From Euwallacea fornicatus (lineage: Eukaryota; Arthropoda; Insecta; Coleoptera; Curculionidae): 64,000 nt of DNA. Position 1 is the first letter of the stretch. Every line of letters begins with the position of its first letter. Of this stretch, positions 47,171-58,400 are shown piece after piece. The stretch is from NCBI RefSeq assembly GCF_040115645.1, contig NC_089555.1, positions 1,550,001 to 1,614,000 of the forward strand, written 5' to 3'. Made by a program: the position numbers and the translations under genes. Below the pieces are notes generated by a model. That model was given only the letters and a program-made list of their open reading frames with translations, was not told the origin of the DNA and ran no database searches.

Positions 47171-49270
47171 TTTATTCTACTACAACTAAATTCGTATACC
47201 AAATTTGGTTGAATTTTATGCATTAATTCAAGGTGTTGCAATTTTTATGATAAACAGTATATTTAGATGCTCGATCCAGGACTCAGGACTGCAGAATTTT
47301 CAAACCGAACCTATAGCAGTTTTGAAGGGAAAATCCCTTATGGAACAAAACACAGAACCAATCCATGATTCAAAGACCTCAGTCTCCAAACTTGCAATAT
47401 CCGGCCTTAGAGATTGGGGAATCCGGCCCTTTATTTACACCATATTGTTTCCAGACCGCATGAAAATGAAGTTACAGGAACCGGATCGCAAGATCACATC
47501 AAAATACAATTTCTGCTTATCTCCTCGGTGGGCTTATTGGCTTAAATTCAGAGATATTCGATATAGAAAACACGGTTTCCTTCCTGCGCCCCAATTTGAT
47601 TCGGAAGAATTTAAAATGGAATTCATAAACTGGAAGATATTAATAACTGTTTTTCACGACTTCGTGCTCAGGTTCAATTATACGTTTTTTAAGGAGGAGC
47701 TGCGTGGAATTCTTTATTAGGATACAGGAAGAAACTTTGTCAATTAAACATGAAATGCTTTATTGGAAAAAGTTTGTTGGCTGTTTTTACCTGCCGAATT
47801 CGGTCCTGGGGAGGAATTTTCCGAAACACCTTTTTTTTTCTTAATGCCAGTTTCAAGGGATTTAGAGCGTGCTGACATTCCGGACGCCGACTTTAGGGCG
47901 TGAAAATATCAGTTTGACGTTGCCCTTTTAATGGTTTTCTCACATCTGACTCGGCTCAAGGAAACTCCGCCAGATGATAATTAACTACAGTTCCTAAGTG
48001 TCCATATATCAGACACATCATTTTGGTACAAGCCAAGCGCCTTTAAGGTAAAATGGGAAAGAATTCAGGCATGATAATTAATCGCCAGCAGATCGAAAGT
48101 TTCTTAGAGGGAAACCACGTTATACCCGGAACCGAATGCAGTGATTAAGGAGAGAATCTATCTTGGAACTAGGACGGCACCACGAGTTAAATCATTTATC
48201 AATCCCTCGTGAAAGCCTGCCCTAGACTTCTTTTGAGGGATGTGCTTTCTGTTAGTTTCCAGCAAATTTATTTACTCTCAAAAACCGTTAGAAGCTAAAT
48301 TGAATACCGCTCCTTCGGTTAATATAGTAAGAGTTTCACATGACTTTCCTTTTTTTCCAAATTGCATTCGTTTCCCAAAAATTAATGGAAATCGATTTAG
48401 GGAGCTGTCGCTGTATCCTAATTTACATAGTCCCACTTTCGATTTGGAAGAAGAGTTTCCCCAGCAAGAGCGATTGCTCCGACCTAAGTTTTTCACATGG
48501 AACATTTATTTCTGGTTTGTTCCTTTTGCGTTGCTCCGAAATTTTGGTTTGGGCGATTTATGCCCTGTCGACACGAACTAGCACGGTATAAATTGGTCTC
48601 CTCACTTTTATTTATAGATGCTGTACATCCAATAACGTGGGTAATATATTAATGCTTTGCTTCTGTCTGGTGTAATTAGCCACTTAATCAGCCAAACCAA
48701 TAATAATCCTACTCGAGTGTGATTTCACGCACAGCAGAAGGGTTCATTTCATTTATATTAATTTCATTGAAAATACTACGGTCAATTCATTAATAATTTC
48801 ATTTTAATCAGTGTCCCCTGCACTACGCCAGCTGCAACTAACACAAACACATCAATATGAGCTGTTTACGCTTTTAAGGCAGTATCGAATAATATCCCTG
48901 TCGCACTCCTTTTATAAATCACATACGACGGAACTTTGATTACGGGAAAGTTGAGCTGGATGTGAATGAAACAGGAAAACAGTGGCAAGAACAGATGACT
49001 TTAGCTAGACGTAAATCGAAACTGTATAAAATCCACTTTAAATCAATTTAATTGCCTTTGTGATTCAAAAGAGGGAACACAATAGAGCAAATTTTGAGGC
49101 TAAAACCTGGAGAGTGTATTTTGGCAGAATGAGTGCGTCAGTGACTCAAATTTTCCATTAAACCAATGGAGAAACAAACCACTTTTGAAGAGTCAATTCA
49201 ACTTTTTTTTTTGCCAGGCATTTCGCTGCCATTTTGAACTGAAAGAGTTATGAGACCAATCTTGCGCACC

Positions 49271-49518
49271 ACAGTTCAAGTTTCTGTTAGCTTTCATTTG
49301 AATTCAATTTTTAGCCCTTAAACTTCCCAGAAATAATCGGAATTTAATAAGTTAATTCAACCTTCTTTCTGGCCGATTTAGTCATAATTTTGAATTAGAG
49401 GAAGGGGGATTATCATGTTCGGTCTAGCGAGTTCAATTTTCTATCAGCTCACATTTCACTCAAAGTTTGAGCGTAAAACGTAAAGGAAAAGTCCCTCATT
49501 TTGTCGAGTCAGTTTTTT
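49271..49518 (+). repeat. Paired block, upstream copy
   Basis: Aligns colinearly with 52938-53187 (about 70% identity by eye, almost equal length). Shared words are CAGTTCAA, TTTCA, AATTCA, TTCAACTT/CTT, ATTTAG, TAATTTT, AGGAAG, TTCTGTCTAG/TTCGGTCTAG, TCAGCTCAC, TTTGAGC and TCCCTCA. Non-coding. Confidence 0.75.
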
Positions 49519-49800
49519 CATTATTTCAAATTTTCCCCCTCACTGAGATGAGTCACATCTGGAAGTGTTGAATCAAAAGGGTGAGAAAATCATAATTTGT
49601 TCATGTTCTGTTGGTGTCGGTCAAATTTTGCCTAGAGTTCAGTTTCGTGTTAAGTCAATTAATTAACGATAACCTCGTCAGAACGAATCCCCGATGAGAT
49701 GATTTGAACCGGAAACACGGTGAAACAAGATGAGGTCGGGGTGTGAAGAAATTCGCATTCAGAGGTTAAAAATCGAATATCGAATTGCTAATAAAACGCT

Positions 49801-49832
49801 CGGAAAAATCCAAAAATATGTGGATTTTTCCG
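49801..49832. repeat. Hairpin, 12-bp perfect arms
   Basis: CGGAAAAATCCA, an 8-nt loop, then TGGATTTTTCCG. Situated about 130 bp outside the right-hand mariner and 280 bp after the paired block. Confidence 0.8.
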
Positions 49833-49963
49833 GGACATACAAGGGAATTATTCTCGCAAGAGCGAAATTATGATTGAACTGGTAGGTTTAGTAGACGCAT
49901 AATTATTAATATTTTACACTAATTTTCGAAGTTTTAAAAATTCTTACACCCAAAATCTCGACA

Positions 49964-51124
49964 TACGAGCATAGTCTCAGAGGCACCCGATCTAACACTC
50001 GAGGACAAAAATTAAAAATATTGCTTCATTTCTCTGTATAATCTCCTTTGAGATGGACACACTTTTCCCAGCCATGTTATATGGCTTCTATACCCCGTTT
50101 ATAGTAAGAAATGCTTCGAATGTTTCAAAATAGGCATCAACTTTGGACTCCACCTCTTCATCACTGGAAAATCTCTTTCCCCCGAGTAATTTTTTCAAGT
50201 TTGAAAATAGAAAATAATCTGAGAGGGTTAAATCTGGTGAATATGGTGGGCGAGAGAAAAAATAAAAATCGAGCTGATTGAATTTGCATAACATTTTCCA
50301 GTTACCGTTTTTCCTTTAGGGAGATTGCCAATAATAATTATCTCACGGCGATCCAAAAAACATGACGCCATCACCTTTGCTGCTGATGAGACGATTTCGC
50401 CTTCTTTGGAGACGATTCTCTCCTTTGAGTCCATTGTTTTCACTGCTCTTTCGTCTCAGTGAAGTGATGGACCCATGTTTTATCCATGGTTATGAATCGA
50501 CGCTAAAACTCGGCTTTATTGCTGCAAAACATTGTCAAACACTCCTTTAAAACGTCCTCACGACGAGGTTTTTATTCTATTGTGAGTAATCGCGGCACTC
50601 AACTTGTGCACAGCTTTCTCATATCGAATTGTTCGATCGAAATGCGATGTCCAGTACTATTTGAAATGTCCATCATGTCTTACCAACTCGAGTAATTTTA
50701 TTCGACAGTCTTCCAGTGCAGTTTTGTGGATTTTCACCACAATATCTGGGGAGTAGTCAGATCTGCAGAGTCGTTGTGTCGATCACTTCAAAGTTCGTCT
50801 TGGCAGCTCCTACGACCGCATTTAATTTCCATCAGTTGTTAAAGACCTGATTCCCCCAGAGTTGAATCTAACTCCGCTTTGATGTTCGATGGACCACGAC
50901 CTTTCAAATGAAATGATTGAGTCAGATATCAATGAGCAATTTTTTTTATGTTTACAAATCTCTAAAAGCATTCGCTAAAAACAACTCTAAAACAAACACA
51001 AATCAACTTTAGAAAAAAGGCTTTTAAGGTTAAGTCTCTGTAATATCGACAAATTCTTGACGAAAAAATCGCCATTTATGTGTCAGGTCGAATGCTTCTA
51101 AGACTATCCTCCTAACTCGTTTAC
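49964..51124 (-). mobile_element. mariner transposon, full length but dead
   Basis: The 3' terminus starts TACGAGCATAGTCTCAGAGG at 49964. The 5' terminus at the right edge is the diverged inverted equivalent (AATGCTTCTAAGACTATCCT). Length about 1.16 kb. Same family as the copy at 21735-22964, sharing the 5' non-coding leader and TIR. Confidence 0.85.
50088..50910 (-). pseudogene. mariner transposase pseudogene
   Basis: Minus strand. The N-terminal LGESG remnant and a WSIEHQSGVRFN-like region are broken by stops. Then come an HTH-region relic and SKEGEIVSSAAKVMASCFLD. After a deletion that removes the QDNAP block, the C-terminal RPPYSPDLTLSDYFLFSNLK with LLGGKRFSSDEEVESKVDAY is open to a TAG. 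Loss of the catalytic QDN segment makes it inactive. Confidence 0.8.
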
Positions 51125-51832
51125 GCGATCTTTCCCCGGAAATAAGATATTCAGATACTGAGCATAAGAACGCGGCACTTAGCTCCTTACAACCAAAATG
51201 GAAAAACGTATATCTGCTTTTATTATTTGCGATGAATATTTATAGCATCAAAATAGCGTTTCCTTGCTTGATCTTAAGTGAAAAATGCCAGATTTTAGGA
51301 GAGCCCCAGAACATAGCAAGGTCAATTTGCGAACTCTCGTCAGCAGAATATAAATCGCCAGACTCATGTCAAGGCAAAATAAATGTTTTATGGGAAAAAG
51401 TGCTGTCGAAGGAAACGTTCCCTTTTTATACAATACGTCTGACCGGCACTGAAGTCTGAGAATCCACCATTGTGCGGATATTTGAATAATAGACTGAATC
51501 CCTTTTGAAACTTACACAATGTTTCAAGTATTTATACGAACTTAAAGGAGATGTTTCGCCGTTACACCCCGAATATAACCCCGTAAAACCAAAACTCAGG
51601 CCTGCGAGGATTCGATTGACAAATGTAGGCAGTAAGGCCAATTTGTATCTGGCAAGTCCCTAAGGCGGGGAATAAATCGTCGAGACCAAAACTTTACATC
51701 TAAGTAAAAGGAGCAGGCGGAGGATAAATCTTGCATGCAAAAAGTAAGGCCTAAGTTCGAGGATAGTGACAAAGTGCACGACCTTTATTTGACCCTTTTG
51801 GCCTTAAGTAAAAGGAATTTGTTCTGTTTCAG
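51125..51832 (+). other. Proximal upstream region / 5' intron of the kekkon gene
   Basis: No coding exon seen. Just before the first coding exon is a good acceptor (TTGTTCTGTTTCAG ending at 51832), which suggests that the stretch is the end of an intron in the 5' UTR and that the promoter lies further upstream, perhaps beyond the mariner. Confidence 0.5.
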
Positions 51833-51848
51833 GTAACTTCGAAGCGAC

Positions 51849-51869
51849 ATGAAACAGGCATCTGTTTAG
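51849..51869 (+). promoter_or_regulatory. Short upstream ORF in the kekkon 5' UTR
   Basis: ATG AAA CAG GCA TCT GTT TAG, a six-codon upstream frame 21 bp before the main start. It is present if the 5' UTR exon begins at 51833. Such frames can lower translation of the main frame; nothing in the sequence shows that this one does. Confidence 0.5.
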
Positions 51870-51890
51870 GCCATTCCTCGACCCACCAAG

Positions 51891-52410
51891 ATGCAGATCT
51901 CGTTGTGGCATCTGTGCTCCATTATGGTCCTACATGTCGTCAACGAAGTTTCAACGTGTTCCCAGTCGTGCACATGCAAGTGGAAAAACGGAAAACGGAC
52001 TGCGGAATGTTCTGGCAGAACTTTAACCGAAATCCCCAACACTATTGATCCAGAGACGCAAGTTCTGGACTTTTCCGATAACAACTTAGCGAAACTTACT
52101 AAGGAGCTATTTGTTAAGAAACAACTGGTGAACCTGCAGAGACTCTATTTATCAAAGTGTCGGATTAAAACCGTGCACAAGGACACGTTCAAAGGATTGA
52201 CGAATTTGGTGGAAATGGATCTATCAGGCAATTTTCTGGATACTGTTCCCACAGTGGCGTTTTCCAATTGCCAGTCTTTGATGAAACTCACCCTCAGTTC
52301 GAATCCCATTAAGGACGTGAAGAGGTTGGCTTTCAATCATCTGTCCTATCTTAACACACTAGAGCTTAGTGGTTGCGAGATTTCGGAGGTACAAGAAGGG
52401 GCTTTCCAGG
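51891..52410 (+). CDS. kek: Kekkon exon 1: signal peptide, LRRNT, LRR1-5
   Basis: Start MQISLWHLCSIMVLHVV gives a hydrophobic signal sequence. The cysteine cluster CSQSCTCKWKNGKRTAEC is the LRRNT cap. Five LRRs follow with the L-x-x-L-x-L-x-x-N pattern (for example LVEMDLSGNFLDTVP). Ends with one base of a Gly codon at donor GTAAGT (52411). Confidence 0.93.
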
Positions 52411-55400
52411 GTAAGTTTTTGCAGTGCATATGATATTTCCGAATTTGAACAATTTAGAATTCAGAGCAAACCAATTGGGGTAATTCCCAAGAGGCGCAAG
52501 GATCCTGTCTAAAGTGGCAAAATCGCTTTAAACTCGAATCCCATTAAAGATGTAAAGAGGTTGGCTTTCAATCATTTGTCGTATCTTAACACGCCCGGCC
52601 TTAGTGGCGGCGAGATTGCGGATATTCACTATAAGGTGCTCTCGTAGATAAGACGAATTTAATAATGTCAGTTTGAGCTTAGTCGTTTTCTTGCAGCCAA
52701 ATAGTAAGCCTTTTCATTTAAGGTATTAATTTGAGTCCGGAAAACGGAGCTTAACATCGCTAGTGGCTTAAAGATACGTTTCCGGGCATCAGACAAACCG
52801 ATAATTATCTATATAAATTGCTCATTAATGCGTCATCGTGTTAAATCGGTAAATTTTAAGGATCTTATTAAACTAAACAAAAAAAACCTAATTCAAAATC
52901 AAATAAAAATGAATCAATGTAATTTCATACAGTTTAGGCAGTTCAAATCTCTGCTAACTTTCACTTAAATTCACTTTCTATCATTTAAGCCTCCGGAAAA
53001 TAGTCGCGGTCCAATGAATTCATTCAACTTCCTTTCTCGCTAATTTAGCAGTAATTTTCATTCAAAGGAAGGAAGAAAGTGTTCTGTCTAGTGAATTCGG
53101 TTATCTGTCAGCTCACGTTTCGCCACAACTTTGAGCTTTAAACAGGAAGAAAATGTCCCTCACTTGGCGAATTAACATCACTTTTTTGTAAATTCTGCTC
53201 AACTTTCGAAGAGACAGACTTGAGGAGCGTGTGGACTCAATTAGCTCACATTCTGCGTCTGAAACATGTGATAAATTTCCGCTCTGAAATGGTTATTTTG
53301 TCAGAAACATTCTTCCTATATTTCCAGGCCTCCACCGCCTAGAATGGCTTTATCTCTCATCAAACCACCTGAAAACAATAGATGGCCCTTACACCTTCCC
53401 AAAAACCCTCAAAGGAGTAGAGCTGCACAAGAACCCTTGGACTTGCGACTGCCACATCCAAGATTTCCGTAATTGGCTTTCCAGCTTCCACATCCCCCTC
53501 TCCAGTGATCCTGAGTGCAAGGAACCATCCCGTTTGAGGAACGTTTTGGTGAAGAACGTCCCTAAAGAGGAACTGGCCTGTTTACCGGATGTTGAGCCGA
53601 CCACTTTTTATCTGGAGCTAACGGAAGGGAAGAATGTGTCTCTTCGCTGTCAGATTCGAGCGATTCCAGAAGCGACAGTAAGTCTTAGCAGATAAATCAA
53701 AGTGATTTTTTTCAATAAGCCGACAGCTCGGGAATTTCGATTCTAATTGGGATGAGTAAGAAAATGCAATTTCTGGAATGATATTTTCTTTTCGAAGCAA
53801 CATCAAGGGGAAAAGAAGTCAAAAAGACTCATAAATATGCAGCCCTGGAACTGGCAAGTTCGTATAAATGTAAAAATATGGAATAACTAATTGCTGGAAA
53901 TCATGCATTATGTATTCGTCTGCCTTGTTATTAGGTTACGTTTAACATCGTTGGGGGATTCGAATAGCACAAACGAGCCAAACAAGAACTTCATTAATTT
54001 TTACAACTTCTGGCAGGGTAAGAGTCTGATTGTAATTACTCGTCCATTCTTTTAAAGGTTTCCTGGTGGTTCGATGGACAACTCCTGCAAAACAACACCA
54101 GCGTCGCACCAGGTATGCGCCTGATGTACTACATAGAAGAAGGGACTGAGAGCAAGAAGAGCGAACTCTTCATCTATAATGCCAACGCTGAAGACAATGG
54201 CACCTATGTCTGCCATGCGGAAAATGCCGCTGGAAGCTCCCAATCGAATTTTACTATCAAAATTGTCCTCAAAGAAGAACCAATAGTAATAATAGTGTCT
54301 TTTCCTTTGGAGTACCTCATGTTTGCAGTGATCGGAGTGTCTGTTTTCGCGCTTCTGGTGATCATGATAGTGATTGTATGTGTAGTGAAGTGCCATCGCA
54401 GGAAGAAGAGGCAGCAGAAGAGGGACCAAACCAAGGAGGTTTCCTTACATCTGCAGCAAGCTCAAAATGGAGGTGCCAGCGAGAAAACATGGAGTAAGTG
54501 TCGCTTTAGAGCAAAAATTTTTCGTTGTGCCAGTGCAAAGAGACGTATTTCAGACGTTGATCTTTTCGTAATATAGATCGTAAATTCGAAACTCGCAACT
54601 CATTACCCTGAAATCATAAAATTTATCACTTTATGAGACGAAACGTAATGGCTTCACAGCATTTATGTGGCCGTAGCTGGCTCGAGTAACTTTTATGAGA
54701 AAATAAGAGTTGATACTCTCATTTGATGTGATGGAAGATGTTTGGTACATTTTTACATTTACTAAAGTTCTTTAAAGAGGACGAATCAGATAATAATTTT
54801 TAAAATGCAGAAAAGTCCTTTTGAGTAACTGAAACCTGGATATGTAAATGCGACTGACAAGTGATCTGGAGCTTCTCGGGTTAGATTGTGAGGGGATTAG
54901 GTATAACTGAGAGCGAAGGGTTTTGTTAACAAAATCAAGCAAAATTGCATTTAGTTCGCGAAGTGGTAAATCGAATTATCAAAGGTTTGAACACGAATTT
55001 TAATGAAAGTGAAGAGTAAACTTGGGAAGTGCTTGAGTGTGAATTCCGCGGTTAGAGCATTCTTAAGCACTTAGTAAATAAACTTGGTTTTACATTTGAG
55101 AGAAATTCTCCAATAAAGTACTTCTATTACAAAGGGCAATTGAGAAATGTCTAAAATATGTTATTTTAAAATCCTCTCCACAGCGAAATCAATCAGCTCC
55201 TCCCCCTTGGACCAGCAACTGAAGCACAACCTGACTCCCACCACTCAAACGACCACTTGCGCCTCAGAACCAGAGGAAATGGTGCTTTTCGGCATGAGAA
55301 CCTGCGACGATCAGTTTGCCAACAATCTATCTCCATTGCGAAACGTAAACAGAACTGTAAGTCCTCTCTCCCTGAGGAGGTAAGTTTCAACTTCTTATTT

Positions 55401-58400
55401 ATATTTTATTTAAAAGATAAACAACTTTGTGCTCGTGAAGCTTTAGCTGCACTAGTGTTTGCTCAATTTTAGTGCAAACACAAAGCACTATCTCCTCCTT
55501 GACGAACTTTCAGCTTGCTTATGTTGCAAGGACCCCTTTCATTTGCAGATATCAAATTGAACAAAATCCGGACTTGATTAACGGCACCGAAAGCATAGGT
55601 TGCAGGAGGGCAGGAGATGGGGAGGATGTCAGGCAAGGGGGTGAAGAAGAGAACATAATCGCACCTGGGGTTGCTTGTATCAGAAGTGGGGCGGAATTTT
55701 ACACCACCGACCCTAGCAGTTTAGGCAAGTTTTTAAATGTAATTTTTAGAGCTCTGTATTAGAGCCATTATTAAATTCCGAGGCGTGGAGTCTGAAGTAA
55801 TCCCATTACCACTGTAATGATATTTTAACCCCTTATAGCGTTGTAAATTCGGGGAAATGAAAGGCACTATGATATTATGCGGCCGACATAATAGAGCAAA
55901 GGTTTTGCGACTGGTGTCTGATGTGCTCTTAAATCATTTAGGGGCGAAATTGTTTCAGTGTTGAAAACAGCTTTGACTATTAAACCGACGACATTGTGTT
56001 GGGGTAACGTGTATTATCAATGAAATTCATCCCTATTTAAAACTGGAAAAAACTTAATTATCTTATTAATTAAAACATAGATCTATATGAAAATGCGAAC
56101 AATCAAAATACTCACAATATTAAATTAAAATTTGAATTTGGTGGGTTTATTTATCGATATAAATTAATAGCGAAACATTCTATTCATTAGCAAAATAACG
56201 CAGCATTATAAAGGTCGATCCCATTAGGGTTGTTTATTTCATCCCCTATCTAGTTTAGGAATTTATATAATTTGTTGTTTGGGGGATGTATTGACACATA
56301 ATTGTACTTAGAAATTTAAATACTTTATTAATTAGTTTTTGTTTGCTGTTTCATGAAAGGGCTTTATTTTGCATTAGTTTCGGGGTGCTTTCGGTGTGGT
56401 TTCGAAAAAAAATCGAGGACAAACCACGAGCGTGCGTGGCAAGACATGTCTCATCTGGAATCGGTAAAGTTTTCCAGGCAACTGAACAAGGCTGTAAAAG
56501 CATTTGGAAGGCGTACTATACGGCGACGAATTTTATGCTTTTCCGTAGTACTAAATTTTCCTTAAAAACATTAAAATTTTATTCGGATATAAACATAACG
56601 TGCCCTGCAGGTATCTGGAGGGGTGAAATATATGGAAGAAATTGTAAAGTTCCGTTTAATTTAAACCTGAAATTTCTCCTAAAATGACAATTATTCAGGA
56701 ATTCGTCACTCCTTACATACTCTGAACAGAGCCAGTGAAACTGCTTTCAGTCGGTGAAGGACTTCTTTTTAATAAAAACTTTCAAATGCTTTGGATACGC
56801 AAACTTAAAAATGAACAAGAGATTCTATTACAAATCCACCTCTACCAGCTACTTGAAACCGTTTAAAATCTCGCTCTTTCCCACTGGTATTTCATTAAAA
56901 CAGCACCCGCTCCATTTCGGTAAATCTCCATTGTTCCCAGGTGCTGTTTTAGCCCAGTTTGCACATGCAAGGTAAGGGCCCGTTTTAGCAGCTCGTTAGA
57001 AGGTTTAAAGCACATGCACGAATCCTGGAGGAGGCCCACTTGTGTTGGTTTGCCCTCAATTCGCTCTTAAAGTAAATATTTAGCAAACGCGAAACATAAT
57101 TCGCATACCTGCAAATATTAAAATATTCGCACTGATTTTCAATAAACGGTTTATGCGTGAAAAACGATGATTGCAAGCTTCGAAAGCGGTCCAAAAATGT
57201 TATATATCATGATACTCATGACCAAAATCAAAGATGCAAATCTGCACATAAATATTTCCTACGCACTGTGTGACCTAAACGAAATCGATCCTCAAAAGGA
57301 AAAAATATAAGCTGAATTACATGAAATATAAGCAGCTTTAGTGCCTTGAGACGACGAAGGTTAATAAAAATAACTACGACGAACAAGGAAAGCAATTTCG
57401 GCCAAGAGCCACACAAACCTGGGGAATGAGGGTCGGTTCTTTATATTAAACTTCTGCTTTGAGGGTAAACAATTCGGTTAATATGTTTGCTTAATTGCGC
57501 CTTAACAAGGAAGAACACTAGCAAGGTCTACTTCTTGAGATTAGCCTCGCAGTGGTGTACAAGGTGTTGTTTGTCGACACTTAAGAGGATAATAAACGTA
57601 ACAGAAATGAAACGACCCGTAATAATTCTCCAGTTTTGGACAGAAGTATTTTGGTTGACCTCATTGTTCCTCCTGCAGCTGTGCGTCACATGGTGGATGC
57701 TCAGAACTACCCCATGGACTATGGATTGCCCAAAATAGCCTGCAGATCAGCGTGTACTAATGATGCGTACTACAGAACCCTGCCCTGCAATAGAATGAAG
57801 AGACACTCAGCAGCCAACCCCCTCAAGAGGTACTCTAGAGAGGTCGAATTTCTGTCTCGCAGTGTGGACACACCTTATGATCACTATCACACCACAGACG
57901 TAAGGTGAGCCTCCGTCCAACGTCTCCTGCGCGAGATTCCTGCCGTGTGATGTTCAAAAATGTTCTCTCTTTAATTTTTTTTAATTTAATTAAATATTTA
58001 GTCAAACTTAATGGTTTAATTAAATTTAACTTGATTTTAATTAAAAATTAAGATTTCCTGCCGTGCAGGGGAAATGTTTAAAGTCAAATTCGACCATCAT
58101 ACGGATGTGTTTTTTTAGGACATCGGACGCCAGAAATCGGATGCACGAGACTTCGCCTTTTATCTATCGCTGAATAAATATTCAAAATGTGTACTTAAAT
58201 TAAATCCAGGATATTCCACGAGGAAAAAATCAAAGTGGGGTTCGCAGCAATAAAAATACACCGGCGAAAACCAATTTAAAGCGAAATGGAAAAATATTTT
58301 ATTAAATTATTCTTTTCATGGTGCAACCAAGTTGCACTCAGCTTTACTGCTTTTATACACACATTTCATTCGGAATATTGCGTGTGCAATTCCGCATTAC

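Larger units (their letters stand above)
47171..49963. other. Gene-free stretch upstream of the kekkon gene
   Basis: Two medium open frames, 47205-47720 (171 codons) and 48240-48581 (113 codons), have no recognisable domain and no convincing start context. A 248-bp block at 49271-49518 has a diverged twin in intron 1 of the kekkon gene. This area may include 5' non-coding exons or enhancers of that gene. Confidence 0.5.
52411..53327 (+). other. kek: Kekkon intron 1
   Basis: GT-AG, 917 bp, acceptor TTCCTATATTTCCAG. Contains the degenerate LRR copy at 52534-52647 and the paired block at 52938-53187. Confidence 0.85.

Noticed and set aside
47205..47720. 171-codon open frame
   Set aside because: Starts within repeat-derived DNA beside a Tc1 fragment. 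The translation has no recognisable domain or signal, and base composition explains its length well enough.
48240..48581. 113-codon open frame upstream of the kekkon gene
   Set aside because: Two overlapping sense frames and one antisense frame of equal quality; no homology recognised.
54052..54429. 125-codon antisense frame over kekkon exon 3
   Set aside because: A mirror image of the coding exon; low-complexity translation.
55357..55548. First GTAAGT donor of kekkon exon 4 as the main splice site
   Set aside because: It leaves phase 0, and exon 5 then reads into TGA within four codons. The donor at 55380 keeps the long tail frame.
56343..56687. 114-codon frame in kekkon intron 5
   Set aside because: Not bounded by splice sites that agree in phase with exons 5 and 6, and no similarity to the tail.
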